NCBI GenBank assembly: GCA_026129095.1
Contig: JAHCIT010000001.1
Location: forward strand, 310,245-374,244
DNA from: Deltaproteobacteria bacterium
GTDB taxonomy: Bacteria; JAGRBM01; JAHCIT01
DNA: 64,000 nt
Reading direction: 5' to 3'
Of the stretch, positions 43,121 through 51,812 are shown piece after piece. The notes under the pieces are model-generated. The model was given only the letters and a program-made list of their open reading frames with translations. It was not told the DNA's origin and did not search any database. Within the stretch, counting starts at the first letter, position 1. Every line of letters begins with the position of its first letter. The position numbers and the translations under genes were made by a program.

Positions 43121-44587
43121 CTACAGCGCGGGCCGCCGCTTATGCCAGTCCGTAGCCCGTTCGTACGCGCCGCCCACCTGCACAAGCGTCTCTTCGGCGA
43201 AGTGTCGCGCCAGAACCTGAAGCCCCACCGGGAGGCTTTTCGACGTGAACCCGCACGGGACGCTGACTCCCGGCAGCCCGGCCAGGTTGCACGAAATGGT
43301 GAAAATATCCGACAGGTACATCTGGATCGGGTCGGCAGCCTTTTCACCAAAGCGGAAAGCAGCCGTCGGCGTTACCGGAGAAACGATGGCATCACAGGTC
43401 TTGAATGCTTCCAGGAAATCCTGCCGGATCAGCCACCTGAGTTGCTGTGCCTTCCGGTAATACGCATCATAGTAGCCGGAGGAAAGGCAGAATGTTCCGA
43501 GCATGATCCGGCGCTTCACCTCGGGACCAAACCCCTCACCACGGCTCCGGACATACAGGTCAAAAATGTCTTTGGGATCCTTTGCCCGGTGGCCAAACCG
43601 GACCCCGTCGTAGCGGGCAAGGTTGGATGATGCCTCGGCAGTCGCCACGATGTAATACGTGGCAACTGCGTATTTCGTGTGAGGCAGAGATACTTCAACG
43701 AGCTTTGCGCCCTGTTTTTCCAGTTCCGCCAGGGCACCGCGAACGGCCGCTTCCACCTCGGCATCCATCCCGTCAATGAAATATTCCTTCGGGACTCCAA
43801 GCCTCAGCCCTTTCACGCCACGATCCGCTGCAGCAGCATAGTTCGGCACCGGCCGGTCCACAGATGTCGAATCGAGGTCATCGAAACCACTCATGAATTC
43901 AAGCAGATGAGCCGCATCGGCCACCGTGCGGGCAAAAGGGCCGAGCTGGTCCAGGCTCGATGCGAACGCAATGACTCCGAAACGGCTTACCCGGCCGTAG
44001 GTAGGCTTGAGGCCAACCACACCGCAAAAGGCGGCCGGCTGGCGAATAGACCCGCCAGTATCTGAGCCGATGCTCACCGGACAGAATCCTGCCGCCACGG
44101 CGGCCGCACTGCCGCCGGATGATCCGCCGGGAACACAGTCCAGATCCCACGGATTCAGGGTCTTCTTAACCGATGAATTCTCAGTGGAAGAACCCATGGC
44201 AAACTCGTCCATGTTGAGCTTGCCAAAACAGACAGCCCCGGCGGCATGGAGCTTGCGGACCACCGTGGCATCATAGGTACCCTTGAATGCCGACAGTATC
44301 CGGCTTGCCGCCGTAGAAGGCGTTCCATCCATGACAATCACGTCTTTTATGCCGACCGGAATACCGGTAAGCGCCGTCACTCCACGGCCTCCATCAAGAA
44401 GTTCCTGTGCATGCCGGGCCTGCGCCATCGCCTGTTCGGCATTCACATGAAGAAATGCCCCGACCTTCGGGTCGAGAGTTTCCACCCGTTTCAGGTGTGC
44501 TTCAAGGACTTCCGATGCAGAGACCTTTTTCTCCCTGAGCAACGCACCCAGTTCGCCGATGGACAAATGGCAGAGATCGGCACCCAC
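43121..44587 (-). CDS. gatA: Asp/Glu-tRNA(Asn/Gln) amidotransferase subunit A
   Basis: A 488-residue amidase-signature enzyme. The Ser-cisSer-Lys triad is visible: Lys in GIPVGIKDVI, Ser in GGSSGGSAAAVAAG and Ser in GSDTGGSIRQPA. It releases ammonia from glutamine for the transamidation step. The GTG start shares one base with the gatC stop (TAGTG), so the two are translationally coupled. It is followed by gatB after 36 bases. Confidence 0.96.
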   Translation of the reverse strand: MGADLCHLSIGELGALLREKKVSASEVLEAHLKRVETLDPKVGAFLHVNAEQAMAQARHAQELLDGGRGVTALTGIPVGIKDVIVMDGTPSTAASRILSAFKGTYDATVVRKLHAAGAVCFGKLNMDEFAMGSSTENSSVKKTLNPWDLDCVPGGSSGGSAAAVAAGFCPVSIGSDTGGSIRQPAAFCGVVGLKPTYGRVSRFGVIAFASSLDQLGPFARTVADAAHLLEFMSGFDDLDSTSVDRPVPNYAAAADRGVKGLRLGVPKEYFIDGMDAEVEAAVRGALAELEKQGAKLVEVSLPHTKYAVATYYIVATAEASSNLARYDGVRFGHRAKDPKDIFDLYVRSRGEGFGPEVKRRIMLGTFCLSSGYYDAYYRKAQQLRWLIRQDFLEAFKTCDAIVSPVTPTAAFRFGEKAADPIQMYLSDIFTISCNLAGLPGVSVPCGFTSKSLPVGLQVLARHFAEETLVQVGGAYERATDWHKRRPAL

Positions 44588-44874
44588 TATTCCACCACCT
44601 TCGGCACGCGGAACATGTTGAGCTCGGCGGCCGGTGCATTTTCGAGCCCGCGGGACGCATCGAACTTCCGGACCGGCTCATCGTCACGGAGCGGCGTATC
44701 CATTTCGACCGCGTGCTCCAGCGGCGGCACTTTCGAGGTGTCCACTTCCGAAAGCTGGGCAACGTAATCCAGCATCCTGTTCATGTGGACAAGAAGCGCC
44801 TCGGTCTCGGCATCCGTCACCGACAGCCGGGCAAGCTGGGCAATTTTCCGCACATGTGCAGCGTCGAGTTTCAT
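44587..44874 (-). CDS. gatC: Asp/Glu-tRNA(Asn/Gln) amidotransferase subunit C
   Basis: A 95-residue protein with VRKIAQLARLSVTDAETEA, MNRMLDYVAQLSEVDTSKV and PLRDDEPVR, the GatC pattern. It stabilises GatA with GatB. It is the first gene of the gatCAB run and follows bamA after about 100 bases that contain a G+C-rich hairpin. Confidence 0.95.
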   Translation of the reverse strand: MKLDAAHVRKIAQLARLSVTDAETEALLVHMNRMLDYVAQLSEVDTSKVPPLEHAVEMDTPLRDDEPVRKFDASRGLENAPAAELNMFRVPKVVE

Positions 44875-44897
44875 GGCCGCCGTTCTTCAGGGTATTT

Positions 44898-44917
44898 CCG
44901 GACGGCCTACCGTCCGG
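44898..44917 (-). other. G+C-rich hairpin between bamA and gatC
   Basis: CCGGACGG and CCGTCCGG form a perfect 8-bp stem with a 4-base loop. On the transcribed (minus) strand no U-run follows, so this is not a normal intrinsic terminator. It may act as a partial terminator, pause or processing site between bamA and gatC. The role is inference. Confidence 0.5.
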
Positions 44918-44979
44918 GGGAGGCAATCTGCCACACAGGAAAGCCGTCAATCAATGGGGAGAAGACCCCCTGAAAACTG

Positions 44980-47385
44980 CTAGAAGAGCTGTCCTATCGT
45001 GAAATTGAACACAGGGGAGCCGAAGCGGGAGCCATCGGCTGTCAGGTAGCGGGGTTTTACCAGCGGGAATCCCAGCTCAAGGCGGATCGGGCCCACAGGC
45101 GAAAACCACCGGATACCGGCACCCCAGTCAGCAAGCCAGGGCGCTGAAAAAATCATCTGGTGATCGTTGTAGACGTTGCCAGCATCCATGAAGACTACCG
45201 CCTTCAGCCGTGCCGGCTTGTAGAGTGGAAATACCAGCTCGCCAGACAGATATCCTGCCTTGTCCCCGCCAATCCGTACCGGACGGCCATTGTTGCCGAT
45301 GTCGAATGGGCTCACCGAAAACGGATCATAGCCGCGAAGATTGGTAATGCCGCCCCCGTAATAGCGTTCTTCAATCAGCAGGAAGAAACTTTCGCGCCGC
45401 TGGAGAAAGCTCACCTGCCATTTTGCGACACCCACTACCTCCCAGAACAATTTCTTGAAATAGGTTCCGGAAAAGTCGTAGCTGTTGAAGTTCGACACGA
45501 CCGATGGGTCAATATCAAACAGGTTGAATGCTGTCCGGAAAGACGCCGTATGGCGGCTTCCGTCACTGGGATCGATCCGGTCATCGAGGCGATCCAGAAA
45601 CAGGTTGAAATCGAAACCGGTCTTGACCGTATCGCTCCGGATACGGTCACCCAGTGCTACGAGTTGCGGCGAGAAGCCTTTCAGCTTGTTACGGAAGCCG
45701 AACAGGCCAACCGATGCGGAAAACCCGTCAAAAAACGGGCTGATGGATGTAAAATCATAGCTCACAGAGAGCGAACCACCGACACGCAGGCTCTGGAAAT
45801 CGAACAGCTTCCGGTCAGAAGCCTCGCCCGTCACCCCATAGCCCCAGTAACTGTCATAGAATCTCGGATCCCGGTACTGAACCGATATCTGCTTCGCCCG
45901 CTTACCCAATGTACCGCTGAATCCGAGCGACTGCCCGCGTCCGAACAGGTTCTGCTGCTGGATCTGGGAGAAGACAAAAAGACCATCGAAAGACGAATAA
46001 CCGCCCCCGATGTTCAGAGATCCGGTAGACCGCTCGGTCACGGTGAACCGGATATCAACCTCGCCCGGCCGGCCCGGAACCCGTTCCTTGGTAAAGTCGA
46101 TTTCATCAAAAAATCCGAGTTGCCGGATCTTCTGGCGCGACCGTTCCAGCGCACTCGTGCTGAACTTGTCGCCCTCGGCAAGCCGGATTTCCCGTCGAAT
46201 CACGTTATCCCGGGTCCGGCTGTTTCCGCTGATATGGATGCGCCGGACGGTTACTGATGGGCCCTGATCAATACTGATTTCCAGGGCAATTTCGGGTTTT
46301 TCGGTTTCCACGTCCACAGGGCGTGGAATGATTGTCACGTTGGCGAATGCATACGACGCATCGCCATAAACCCGCTCGATCGCAGCCTGGTCTTCCAGCA
46401 GCCGCGACCTGGAAAACACCAGTCCCGGTTTCGACTGCATCCGGGCCAGCAGACTGTCTTCCGGCTCCAGCAGATCGCCGGCGATGCGGATTGACCTCAA
46501 GTGATACTGCTTGCCCTCGGTGACATGAAATGTGACGAAAAGCGCGTCCCGTCCCGATGTCAGCTCAACCACCGGATCGGAGATCTTCGCGTCCACATAG
46601 CCACGGTCCATGTAAAAATTCTTGAGCGCGATACTGTCGCGGAGCAGCATTTCACGCACGAAGTTGCCCCGGTCGGTAAACCAGGAGAAGGCGTGATGCT
46701 CCTTGGCGAGCATTTCTCCTTTTAGCTGGTCATCACTAAAGGCCTGATTGCCGATAAACCTGATCCGGCGGATACGAATCTTGTCCCCTTCATCCAGATG
46801 AAAAACAACCGCAATGGTATTTTGCCCCCGGGCAGGCCGGGTTTCGGCCCGGATACTGGCGAGGAAATAGCCGTCTTGCTCATACCGGCGCCGGATACGC
46901 TCAATGGTGCGATCCACCTGCACCGGCGAGTAGACAGAGTTCAGCTTGAACTGGAGATCTTCCCTGAGTTTTTCGTCATCGATGCCGCTGTTTCCTTCAA
47001 ACCGGATTTCACTCACGGTCGGACGCTCACGGATCACGTAAATGAGCCGGATTCCTCCGTCGGTCCGTTCCCACTCAATCCGGATGTCGTCAAACCAGCC
47101 GAGCTTCCAGAGCGTACGGATATCCTCGGCCAGCAGCTTGTGATCCATCCGCACACCCTGACGAATCCGGGTACGGGTACGTATCAGCTCCGGATCCAGC
47201 CGGACCTGGCCGCGAACCACGATTTCCGTCACAAGTTCACCGGCTGGAGCCTCTCCTGCCAGAACCGCCGCAGGGATGTCCGCCGAAGCGCCCTCAGATG
47301 GCGAGTTGCCGGTTACCTGTGCGGAAGCAATGGCTGGCCCGCACAGAAGACAGAAAAAAATCCACCGTCGGAAAGTCCGGATCAA
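44980..47385 (-). CDS. bamA: Outer membrane protein assembly factor BamA
   Basis: An 801-residue outer-membrane protein. The signal peptide is followed by five POTRA-type repeats (about 45-430), each with the usual VRGQxRLD or GxxSGxxD turn, then the C-terminal 16-strand barrel. The barrel ends in a phenylalanine (FNFTIGQLF), the expected C-terminal signal. It inserts beta-barrel proteins into the outer membrane. It overlaps lolD by 4 bases and so is coupled to the lipoprotein-release system. Confidence 0.93.
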   Translation of the reverse strand: MIRTFRRWIFFCLLCGPAIASAQVTGNSPSEGASADIPAAVLAGEAPAGELVTEIVVRGQVRLDPELIRTRTRIRQGVRMDHKLLAEDIRTLWKLGWFDDIRIEWERTDGGIRLIYVIRERPTVSEIRFEGNSGIDDEKLREDLQFKLNSVYSPVQVDRTIERIRRRYEQDGYFLASIRAETRPARGQNTIAVVFHLDEGDKIRIRRIRFIGNQAFSDDQLKGEMLAKEHHAFSWFTDRGNFVREMLLRDSIALKNFYMDRGYVDAKISDPVVELTSGRDALFVTFHVTEGKQYHLRSIRIAGDLLEPEDSLLARMQSKPGLVFSRSRLLEDQAAIERVYGDASYAFANVTIIPRPVDVETEKPEIALEISIDQGPSVTVRRIHISGNSRTRDNVIRREIRLAEGDKFSTSALERSRQKIRQLGFFDEIDFTKERVPGRPGEVDIRFTVTERSTGSLNIGGGYSSFDGLFVFSQIQQQNLFGRGQSLGFSGTLGKRAKQISVQYRDPRFYDSYWGYGVTGEASDRKLFDFQSLRVGGSLSVSYDFTSISPFFDGFSASVGLFGFRNKLKGFSPQLVALGDRIRSDTVKTGFDFNLFLDRLDDRIDPSDGSRHTASFRTAFNLFDIDPSVVSNFNSYDFSGTYFKKLFWEVVGVAKWQVSFLQRRESFFLLIEERYYGGGITNLRGYDPFSVSPFDIGNNGRPVRIGGDKAGYLSGELVFPLYKPARLKAVVFMDAGNVYNDHQMIFSAPWLADWGAGIRWFSPVGPIRLELGFPLVKPRYLTADGSRFGSPVFNFTIGQLF

Positions 47386-48068
47386 GAGCCGGCCTCCGCG
47401 ATGCGCCCATCTACCAGCGTAATCCGGCGGGTCATCAGGGCGGCCAGCGCCATTGAATGTGTCACGACAACGAACGTCGTCCCGTCCTCTTCGTTGAGGC
47501 GAACCAGAAGATCGTGAATTTCCTCGGCGGTATGGGTGTCAAGATTTCCGGTCGGTTCATCCGCGAATACAATCCGTGGCTTGAGCACGGTGGCGCGGGC
47601 GATAGCAACCCGCTGCTGCTCACCGCCCGACAGTTCCCGGGGACGGTGCTCATACCGGCCCGACAGGCCAAGCCGGTCGAGCAGGGCCCTGGCGGCAGGC
47701 TCAACCTGCGAGCGCCCTTTACCCGCAATCAGTCCCGGCATCATCACGTTTTCGAGTGCCGTGAATTCCGGAAGCAGGTGATGGAACTGGAACACGAAAC
47801 CGAAGTTCCTCGCCCGGAATGCCGGCAGGGAATGTTCGGCCAGCCCAGTCACATCAACACCGTTTACACGGAGCAGACCGCCGGAGGCCTTCTCCAGCGT
47901 GCCCAGAACGTGCAGAAGCGTGGTTTTTCCCACTCCGGAGACGCCTACAACACCCAGCCGTTCTCCGGGGCGAATATCGAGATCAATACCCCGGAGCACA
48001 TCGACCCGGCGATTATCCAGGTCGAAATGCTTTTCCAGCCCTTTCGCGGAGATCACCGGATCACTCAT
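47382..48068 (-). CDS. lolD: Lipoprotein-releasing system ATP-binding protein
   Basis: A 228-residue ABC ATPase with Walker [13 protein letters not shown]-loop region [19 protein letters not shown], the signature [14 protein letters not shown] and Walker [12 protein letters not shown]. The [15 protein letters not shown] segment is typical of LolD. It energises LolC/E for releasing lipoproteins from the inner membrane to the carrier LolA. It overlaps lolC by 8 bases and bamA by 4 bases, so the three are one unit. Confidence 0.94.
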   Translation of the reverse strand: MSDPVISAKGLEKHFDLDNRRVDVLRGIDLDIRPGERLGVVGVSGVGKTTLLHVLGTLEKASGGLLRVNGVDVTGLAEHSLPAFRARNFGFVFQFHHLLPEFTALENVMMPGLIAGKGRSQVEPAARALLDRLGLSGRYEHRPRELSGGEQQRVAIARATVLKPRIVFADEPTGNLDTHTAEEIHDLLVRLNEEDGTTFVVVTHSMALAALMTRRITLVDGRIAEAGS

Positions 48069-49371
48069 TGCGTAGCGCCTCCGCAGGCGTCAGCCGGCCC
48101 GCCTGAAGCGAGGGAAACAGGGCCGCCAGTGTGGTGACAAAAATCGGTGCCGCCACAACCCAGATCACGTCTTCGATACGGACCAGCAGTGGAAGATGAT
48201 CCATCTGATAGACGGCCGGATCTATCGGAATCAGATGGAAGGTCGACTCGACCCAGCAGAGGCCCAGACCAAGCACAAGCCCGGACAACGTTCCCACCAG
48301 ACCGATAAACGCGCCCGTATAGAGGAATACCCGCATGGTCTCCCGGTTTGTGGCGCCCATCGCTTTCAGGATGGCAATGTCATGCACCTTCTCCCGCACC
48401 AGGACAATCATCGAGCCGGCGATGTTGAAGCTGGCAACGATCACGATAATCAGGACAACAATGAACAACCCGAGCTTTTCCAGGGCGAGCGCCTTGAACA
48501 GGTCGCCAAAACTCTCCTCCCAGCTACGTGCCCGGAGCTGTGGCTTTTTCCAGTCAAGAAAGGCCCGCCGCATGATTTCACCGGCAACAGCACGGGCATT
48601 TTCCACGTTATCCACTCTGACCTGGATACCGGTGACATACCGCTCCTCGTCTGTCAGACCCGGATCGAAAAAGTCCTGCGCCACCGGAAGATCCACAAAT
48701 GCCAGCGTCGAATCGAATTCGATGAAACCCAGCTTGAATATGCCGACAACCACGAACTTCCTGGGCCGGGCTGTAGGGCCCGTGGGACCAATTCCGCATA
48801 AAGGGCAGATGACCGTGATCTCGTCACCGGTACTGACAAACAGGTTTTCGGCGAGCACGCTTCCCAGCACGATACCGGGCAGATCCTTCCGGCTTTCTAT
48901 GGAACGCCCGGCTGCGACCGAAACATTCTCCGTTCCGGTGCCTGTCAGATTCCGCAACGATCCGCTCCTCATGCGCTCGCTGAACAGGGCGGTCCTGGCG
49001 GCCAGTTCGGGAACAATGCCGAAAAGCTGAATACCGGCCACTTCATCGCCATTGGTGAGCATCGCGTCACGCTGAAAAAACGGCGAAACAGCCACGACGC
49101 CCGGAACAGCTTCGACCAGTTTGCGGGTCTCGTCCCAGTCTGGAAGCTGCAGCCGACTGTATGAGGATTCATAGGAAACAAGCACATGCGGCCGGGCCCC
49201 CAGCATCAGATCGCGCAGGTTTTTCATGAAACCTGCCATGACGGCCTGAACGATCAGAAGGGCCGCCACTCCCAGCGCCACCGACAGGATTCCAACAGAT
49301 GTCTGAAACGAAAAAGCAGCCCGCGAACGGCCAACCAGATACCGCCGGGCCACCCACCAGGTCCAGCTCAT
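48061..49371 (-). CDS. lolC: Lipoprotein-releasing system transmembrane protein LolC/LolE
   Basis: A 436-residue inner-membrane permease. It starts WWVARRYLVGRSRAAFSF, the typical LolC/E opening, then has one transmembrane helix, a large periplasmic domain (about 45-270) and three more helices near the C-terminus, with AILKAMGATNRETMRVFL and [12 protein letters not shown]. Many proteobacteria have one copy of this family (called LolF or LolC/E) that works as a homodimer with LolD. It follows lysS with no gap and is co-transcribed with lolD. Confidence 0.93.
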   Translation of the reverse strand: MSWTWWVARRYLVGRSRAAFSFQTSVGILSVALGVAALLIVQAVMAGFMKNLRDLMLGARPHVLVSYESSYSRLQLPDWDETRKLVEAVPGVVAVSPFFQRDAMLTNGDEVAGIQLFGIVPELAARTALFSERMRSGSLRNLTGTGTENVSVAAGRSIESRKDLPGIVLGSVLAENLFVSTGDEITVICPLCGIGPTGPTARPRKFVVVGIFKLGFIEFDSTLAFVDLPVAQDFFDPGLTDEERYVTGIQVRVDNVENARAVAGEIMRRAFLDWKKPQLRARSWEESFGDLFKALALEKLGLFIVVLIIVIVASFNIAGSMIVLVREKVHDIAILKAMGATNRETMRVFLYTGAFIGLVGTLSGLVLGLGLCWVESTFHLIPIDPAVYQMDHLPLLVRIEDVIWVVAAPIFVTTLAALFPSLQAGRLTPAEALRNE

Positions 49372-50919
49372 TCAGATCTCCCGGCTTTTCAGCAACGGGA
49401 ACAGGATAACGTCGCGGATCGATGGCTGGCCGGTAAGCAGCATAACCAGCCGGTCCACTCCTATCCCTTCCCCCGCCGTGGGCGGCAATCCGTATTCCAG
49501 CGCCCGGATATAGTCAGCATCGTAGTCCATCGTCTCTTCGTCGCCGCCTTCGCGTGACTTCAGCTGGTCTTCGAACCGGGCCCGCTGATCGTCGGCATCG
49601 TTCAGTTCGCTGAACCCATTGGCGATTTCCCGGCCGGTAATAAACAGTTCGAACCGGTCGCTGATCTCCGGATTCCGGTCATTCCGGCGCGAGAGCGGTG
49701 AAATCGCGGTTGGATACCCAGTGACAAAAGTCGGCTGGACAAGTGTAGGCTCTACCAGTTCTTCAAATGCAGCGCAGAGGCGCTCGGCTGGTCCCCGGGC
49801 GAAACATTCGGCAGCAAGCTTGCGCATCTGGGCCCGTATATCGCCCGGATTCGCATCCGGGCAGTGTCGCAGGGCGGTGGTTTCAAGCATGGCGACAAAA
49901 TCCGCTTCGGAAATCGCCGCCAGTTCGGCCAGCCCCTTGCCAGTCACCTCGCGAACGGCCTCCTCCATACCGATCCGTTTCCACGGTCTTGCAAAGCTGA
50001 TTTCCCGGCCCTGGTAAGTCAGATTTGTCCCGCCGTGCAGCTTTTCCACGAGCCCGGTAATGAGATCCTCCGTCAGGTCAATCAGGTCTTCGTAGGTTGC
50101 CCACGCCTGATAGAACTCGATCATCGTGAATTCGGGATTGTGCTGGGTACTGATGCCCTCGTTGCGGAAATTGCGGTTGATTTCGAACACCCGGTCGAAA
50201 CCGCCCACCACGAGCCGTTTCAGGTGCAGCTCTGGGGCTATCCGCAGAACAAGGTCCATGTCGAGGGTATTGTGGTGAGTACGGAACGGACGGGCCTTGG
50301 CACCAGTGACGAGCGTGTGCATCATCGGCGTTTCAACTTCAAGATAGCCGCGATTGATGAAGAAGCTGCGGATCCCGGTGACGATTTCCGATCGCTTGCG
50401 GAATACTTCCCGCGCCTCGTCGTTCACCATCAGGTCCAGATACCGCTGGCGGTAACGGATTTCGACATCAGTAAGGCCGTGCCACTTGTCCGGAAGCGGT
50501 CTCAGGCACTTGACCAGCAGGTTCAAGGTCTTGGCGCGAACCGTCAGTTCCCCGGTCTTGCTACGGAACAGTTCGCCTTCGATACCGGCAATGTCGCCGA
50601 TATCGAGCGACCGGGCACGGGCAAAACCGTCCTCACCCAGACCGGAGAGATCGGCAAAAAGCTGAATCTGGCCAGATGAATCACTCAGTGTATAAAATCC
50701 GCCCTTGCCGAATAAACGGACAGCCCGAATCCGCCCGGCAACGCTCACCCGGACGGGTGCAGCCGCAAGGGTCTCACCGGTAACGTCACGAAAACGGTCC
50801 TGGAGTTCTCCAGCACGATTGGCGGGTACAAAGCCGTTTGGATAGGCAGGCGCGGGTCCCTCGCGAAGCTGGTCGAGCTTTCTTCGCCGCTCGCGTATCT
50901 GGTCATTGTCCTGATCCAT
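49372..50919 (-). CDS. lysS: Lysine-tRNA ligase (class II)
   Basis: A 515-residue class II lysyl-tRNA synthetase. The N-terminal OB-fold domain (VRVSVAGRIRAVRLFGKGGF) and the class II catalytic core are present: motif 1 around FFINRGYLEVETPM, motif 2 FRNEGISTQHNPEFT and motif 3 GIGVDRLVMLLT. It charges tRNA(Lys) in the cytoplasm. The lysS-lolC-lolD-bamA order is a common deltaproteobacterial arrangement and is the main taxonomic hint here. Confidence 0.96.
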   Translation of the reverse strand: MDQDNDQIRERRRKLDQLREGPAPAYPNGFVPANRAGELQDRFRDVTGETLAAAPVRVSVAGRIRAVRLFGKGGFYTLSDSSGQIQLFADLSGLGEDGFARARSLDIGDIAGIEGELFRSKTGELTVRAKTLNLLVKCLRPLPDKWHGLTDVEIRYRQRYLDLMVNDEAREVFRKRSEIVTGIRSFFINRGYLEVETPMMHTLVTGAKARPFRTHHNTLDMDLVLRIAPELHLKRLVVGGFDRVFEINRNFRNEGISTQHNPEFTMIEFYQAWATYEDLIDLTEDLITGLVEKLHGGTNLTYQGREISFARPWKRIGMEEAVREVTGKGLAELAAISEADFVAMLETTALRHCPDANPGDIRAQMRKLAAECFARGPAERLCAAFEELVEPTLVQPTFVTGYPTAISPLSRRNDRNPEISDRFELFITGREIANGFSELNDADDQRARFEDQLKSREGGDEETMDYDADYIRALEYGLPPTAGEGIGVDRLVMLLTGQPSIRDVILFPLLKSREI

Positions 50920-51066
50920 GAATAAACGCCCAAGGTCTCCAAAAAACCCAATTTTTTCCGCAGGTTGCCGGGACCGTAGACGGATAGCCCCGCCGGAAAG
51001 CGCGGACGTTATCCCTCACCCCCCAAGCGGTCAAGAACCCTTGAGAGCTGCGCCAAGGATGGCTAA
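50920..51066. other. Intergenic region between lysS and the thioredoxin-like gene
   Basis: About 150 bases between two divergent genes. It should hold the promoter for the long lysS-bamA run and that of the thioredoxin-like gene. No clear hairpin, tRNA or operator is visible. Confidence 0.3.
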
Positions 51067-51684
51067 ATGAAAGGCATGATCAGGCTCGAACTTCTTATCC
51101 CTGTTGTCGTGGCTCTTACTGGCTGCGGTCCATCCAACCCCAATCCCATCGATTTTGCCGCTCCACCAGACAAGACCATCCCGGTAAAGCTGGCCGCATC
51201 TCCAGCCGATTCCCAGACGTGGGCTGAACGCGACCTCACCCTTCCCGACGTCAGTGGCGGGAAATTCACGCTCTCGTCACTCAAGGGGAAATATGTACTG
51301 CTCGACTTCTGGGCGAGCTGGTGCGGGCCATGCATCAAGGCTATTCCACATCTGAACAAGCTGCAGGACCGCTTTCCCGGACAGCTTGAAGTCGTGGGAA
51401 TTTCGGTGGACGACGAGCCCCTGTCGTTCGTTCAAAAATTCGCACGTGACAACAAGATGAACTACCGGGTCCTTCACGGCGAGGACAAGCTCATCGACCG
51501 GTTTGGCCGCTCACGGGGCTTGCCTGTAGCTTTTCTGCTTGATCCCGAGGGCCGGGTGGTCCGCCGGTTCATTGGCGAGTATCCCGAGGACCGGCTTATC
51601 TCAGCCATTGCAGGTGTTATCCCGGCCAAGGAAGAGAAAAAGGATGAATCGGGTCCGCCCAGTGAAAGCCCCGACCCGCAATAA
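51067..51684 (+). CDS. TlpA/ResA-like thioredoxin-fold lipoprotein
   Basis: A 205-residue predicted lipoprotein (lipobox VALTGC, Cys20). A Ser/Pro spacer leads to a thioredoxin fold with the redox motif WCGPC (Cys86, Cys89) in DFWASWCGPCIKAIPHL, followed by VVGISVDDEPLSFV. It closely resembles TlpA/ResA-type reductases that keep cysteines reduced in the envelope, for example for cytochrome c maturation or copper-site assembly. The CcmI-like lipoprotein at 33.5 kb is a possible functional relation, but distance and evidence are weak. AAGGA lies upstream. Confidence 0.85.
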   Translation: MKGMIRLELLIPVVVALTGCGPSNPNPIDFAAPPDKTIPVKLAASPADSQTWAERDLTLPDVSGGKFTLSSLKGKYVLLDFWASWCGPCIKAIPHLNKLQDRFPGQLEVVGISVDDEPLSFVQKFARDNKMNYRVLHGEDKLIDRFGRSRGLPVAFLLDPEGRVVRRFIGEYPEDRLISAIAGVIPAKEEKKDESGPPSESPDPQ

Positions 51685-51770
51685 TCCGTTCCACTGGCCA
51701 CCTCCTCGCAGCAGGCAAAACTTATGCGGTGACCCACGCTGCATCATCCTGATACATCTGTTTTTTCGTG

Positions 51771-51799
51771 CTGACAGTCCACAAATGAAAAGATACTAT
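51771..51799 (+). promoter_or_regulatory. Candidate sigma-70 promoter of the second transducer gene
   Basis: CTGACA (51771-51776) and TACTAT (51794-51799) are separated by exactly 17 bases, each within one or two bases of the sigma-70 consensus. Transcription would start near 51806, only about 7 bases before the ATG at 51813, leaving no room for a normal ribosome-binding site. Observed by eye. Confidence 0.45.
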
Positions 51800-51812
51800 C
51801 CCGCTGTCTGCA

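Noticed and set aside
45160-46257. 365-codon rightward frame within bamA
   Set aside because: Antisense to an unmistakable BamA barrel; high G+C makes such long shadow frames common.
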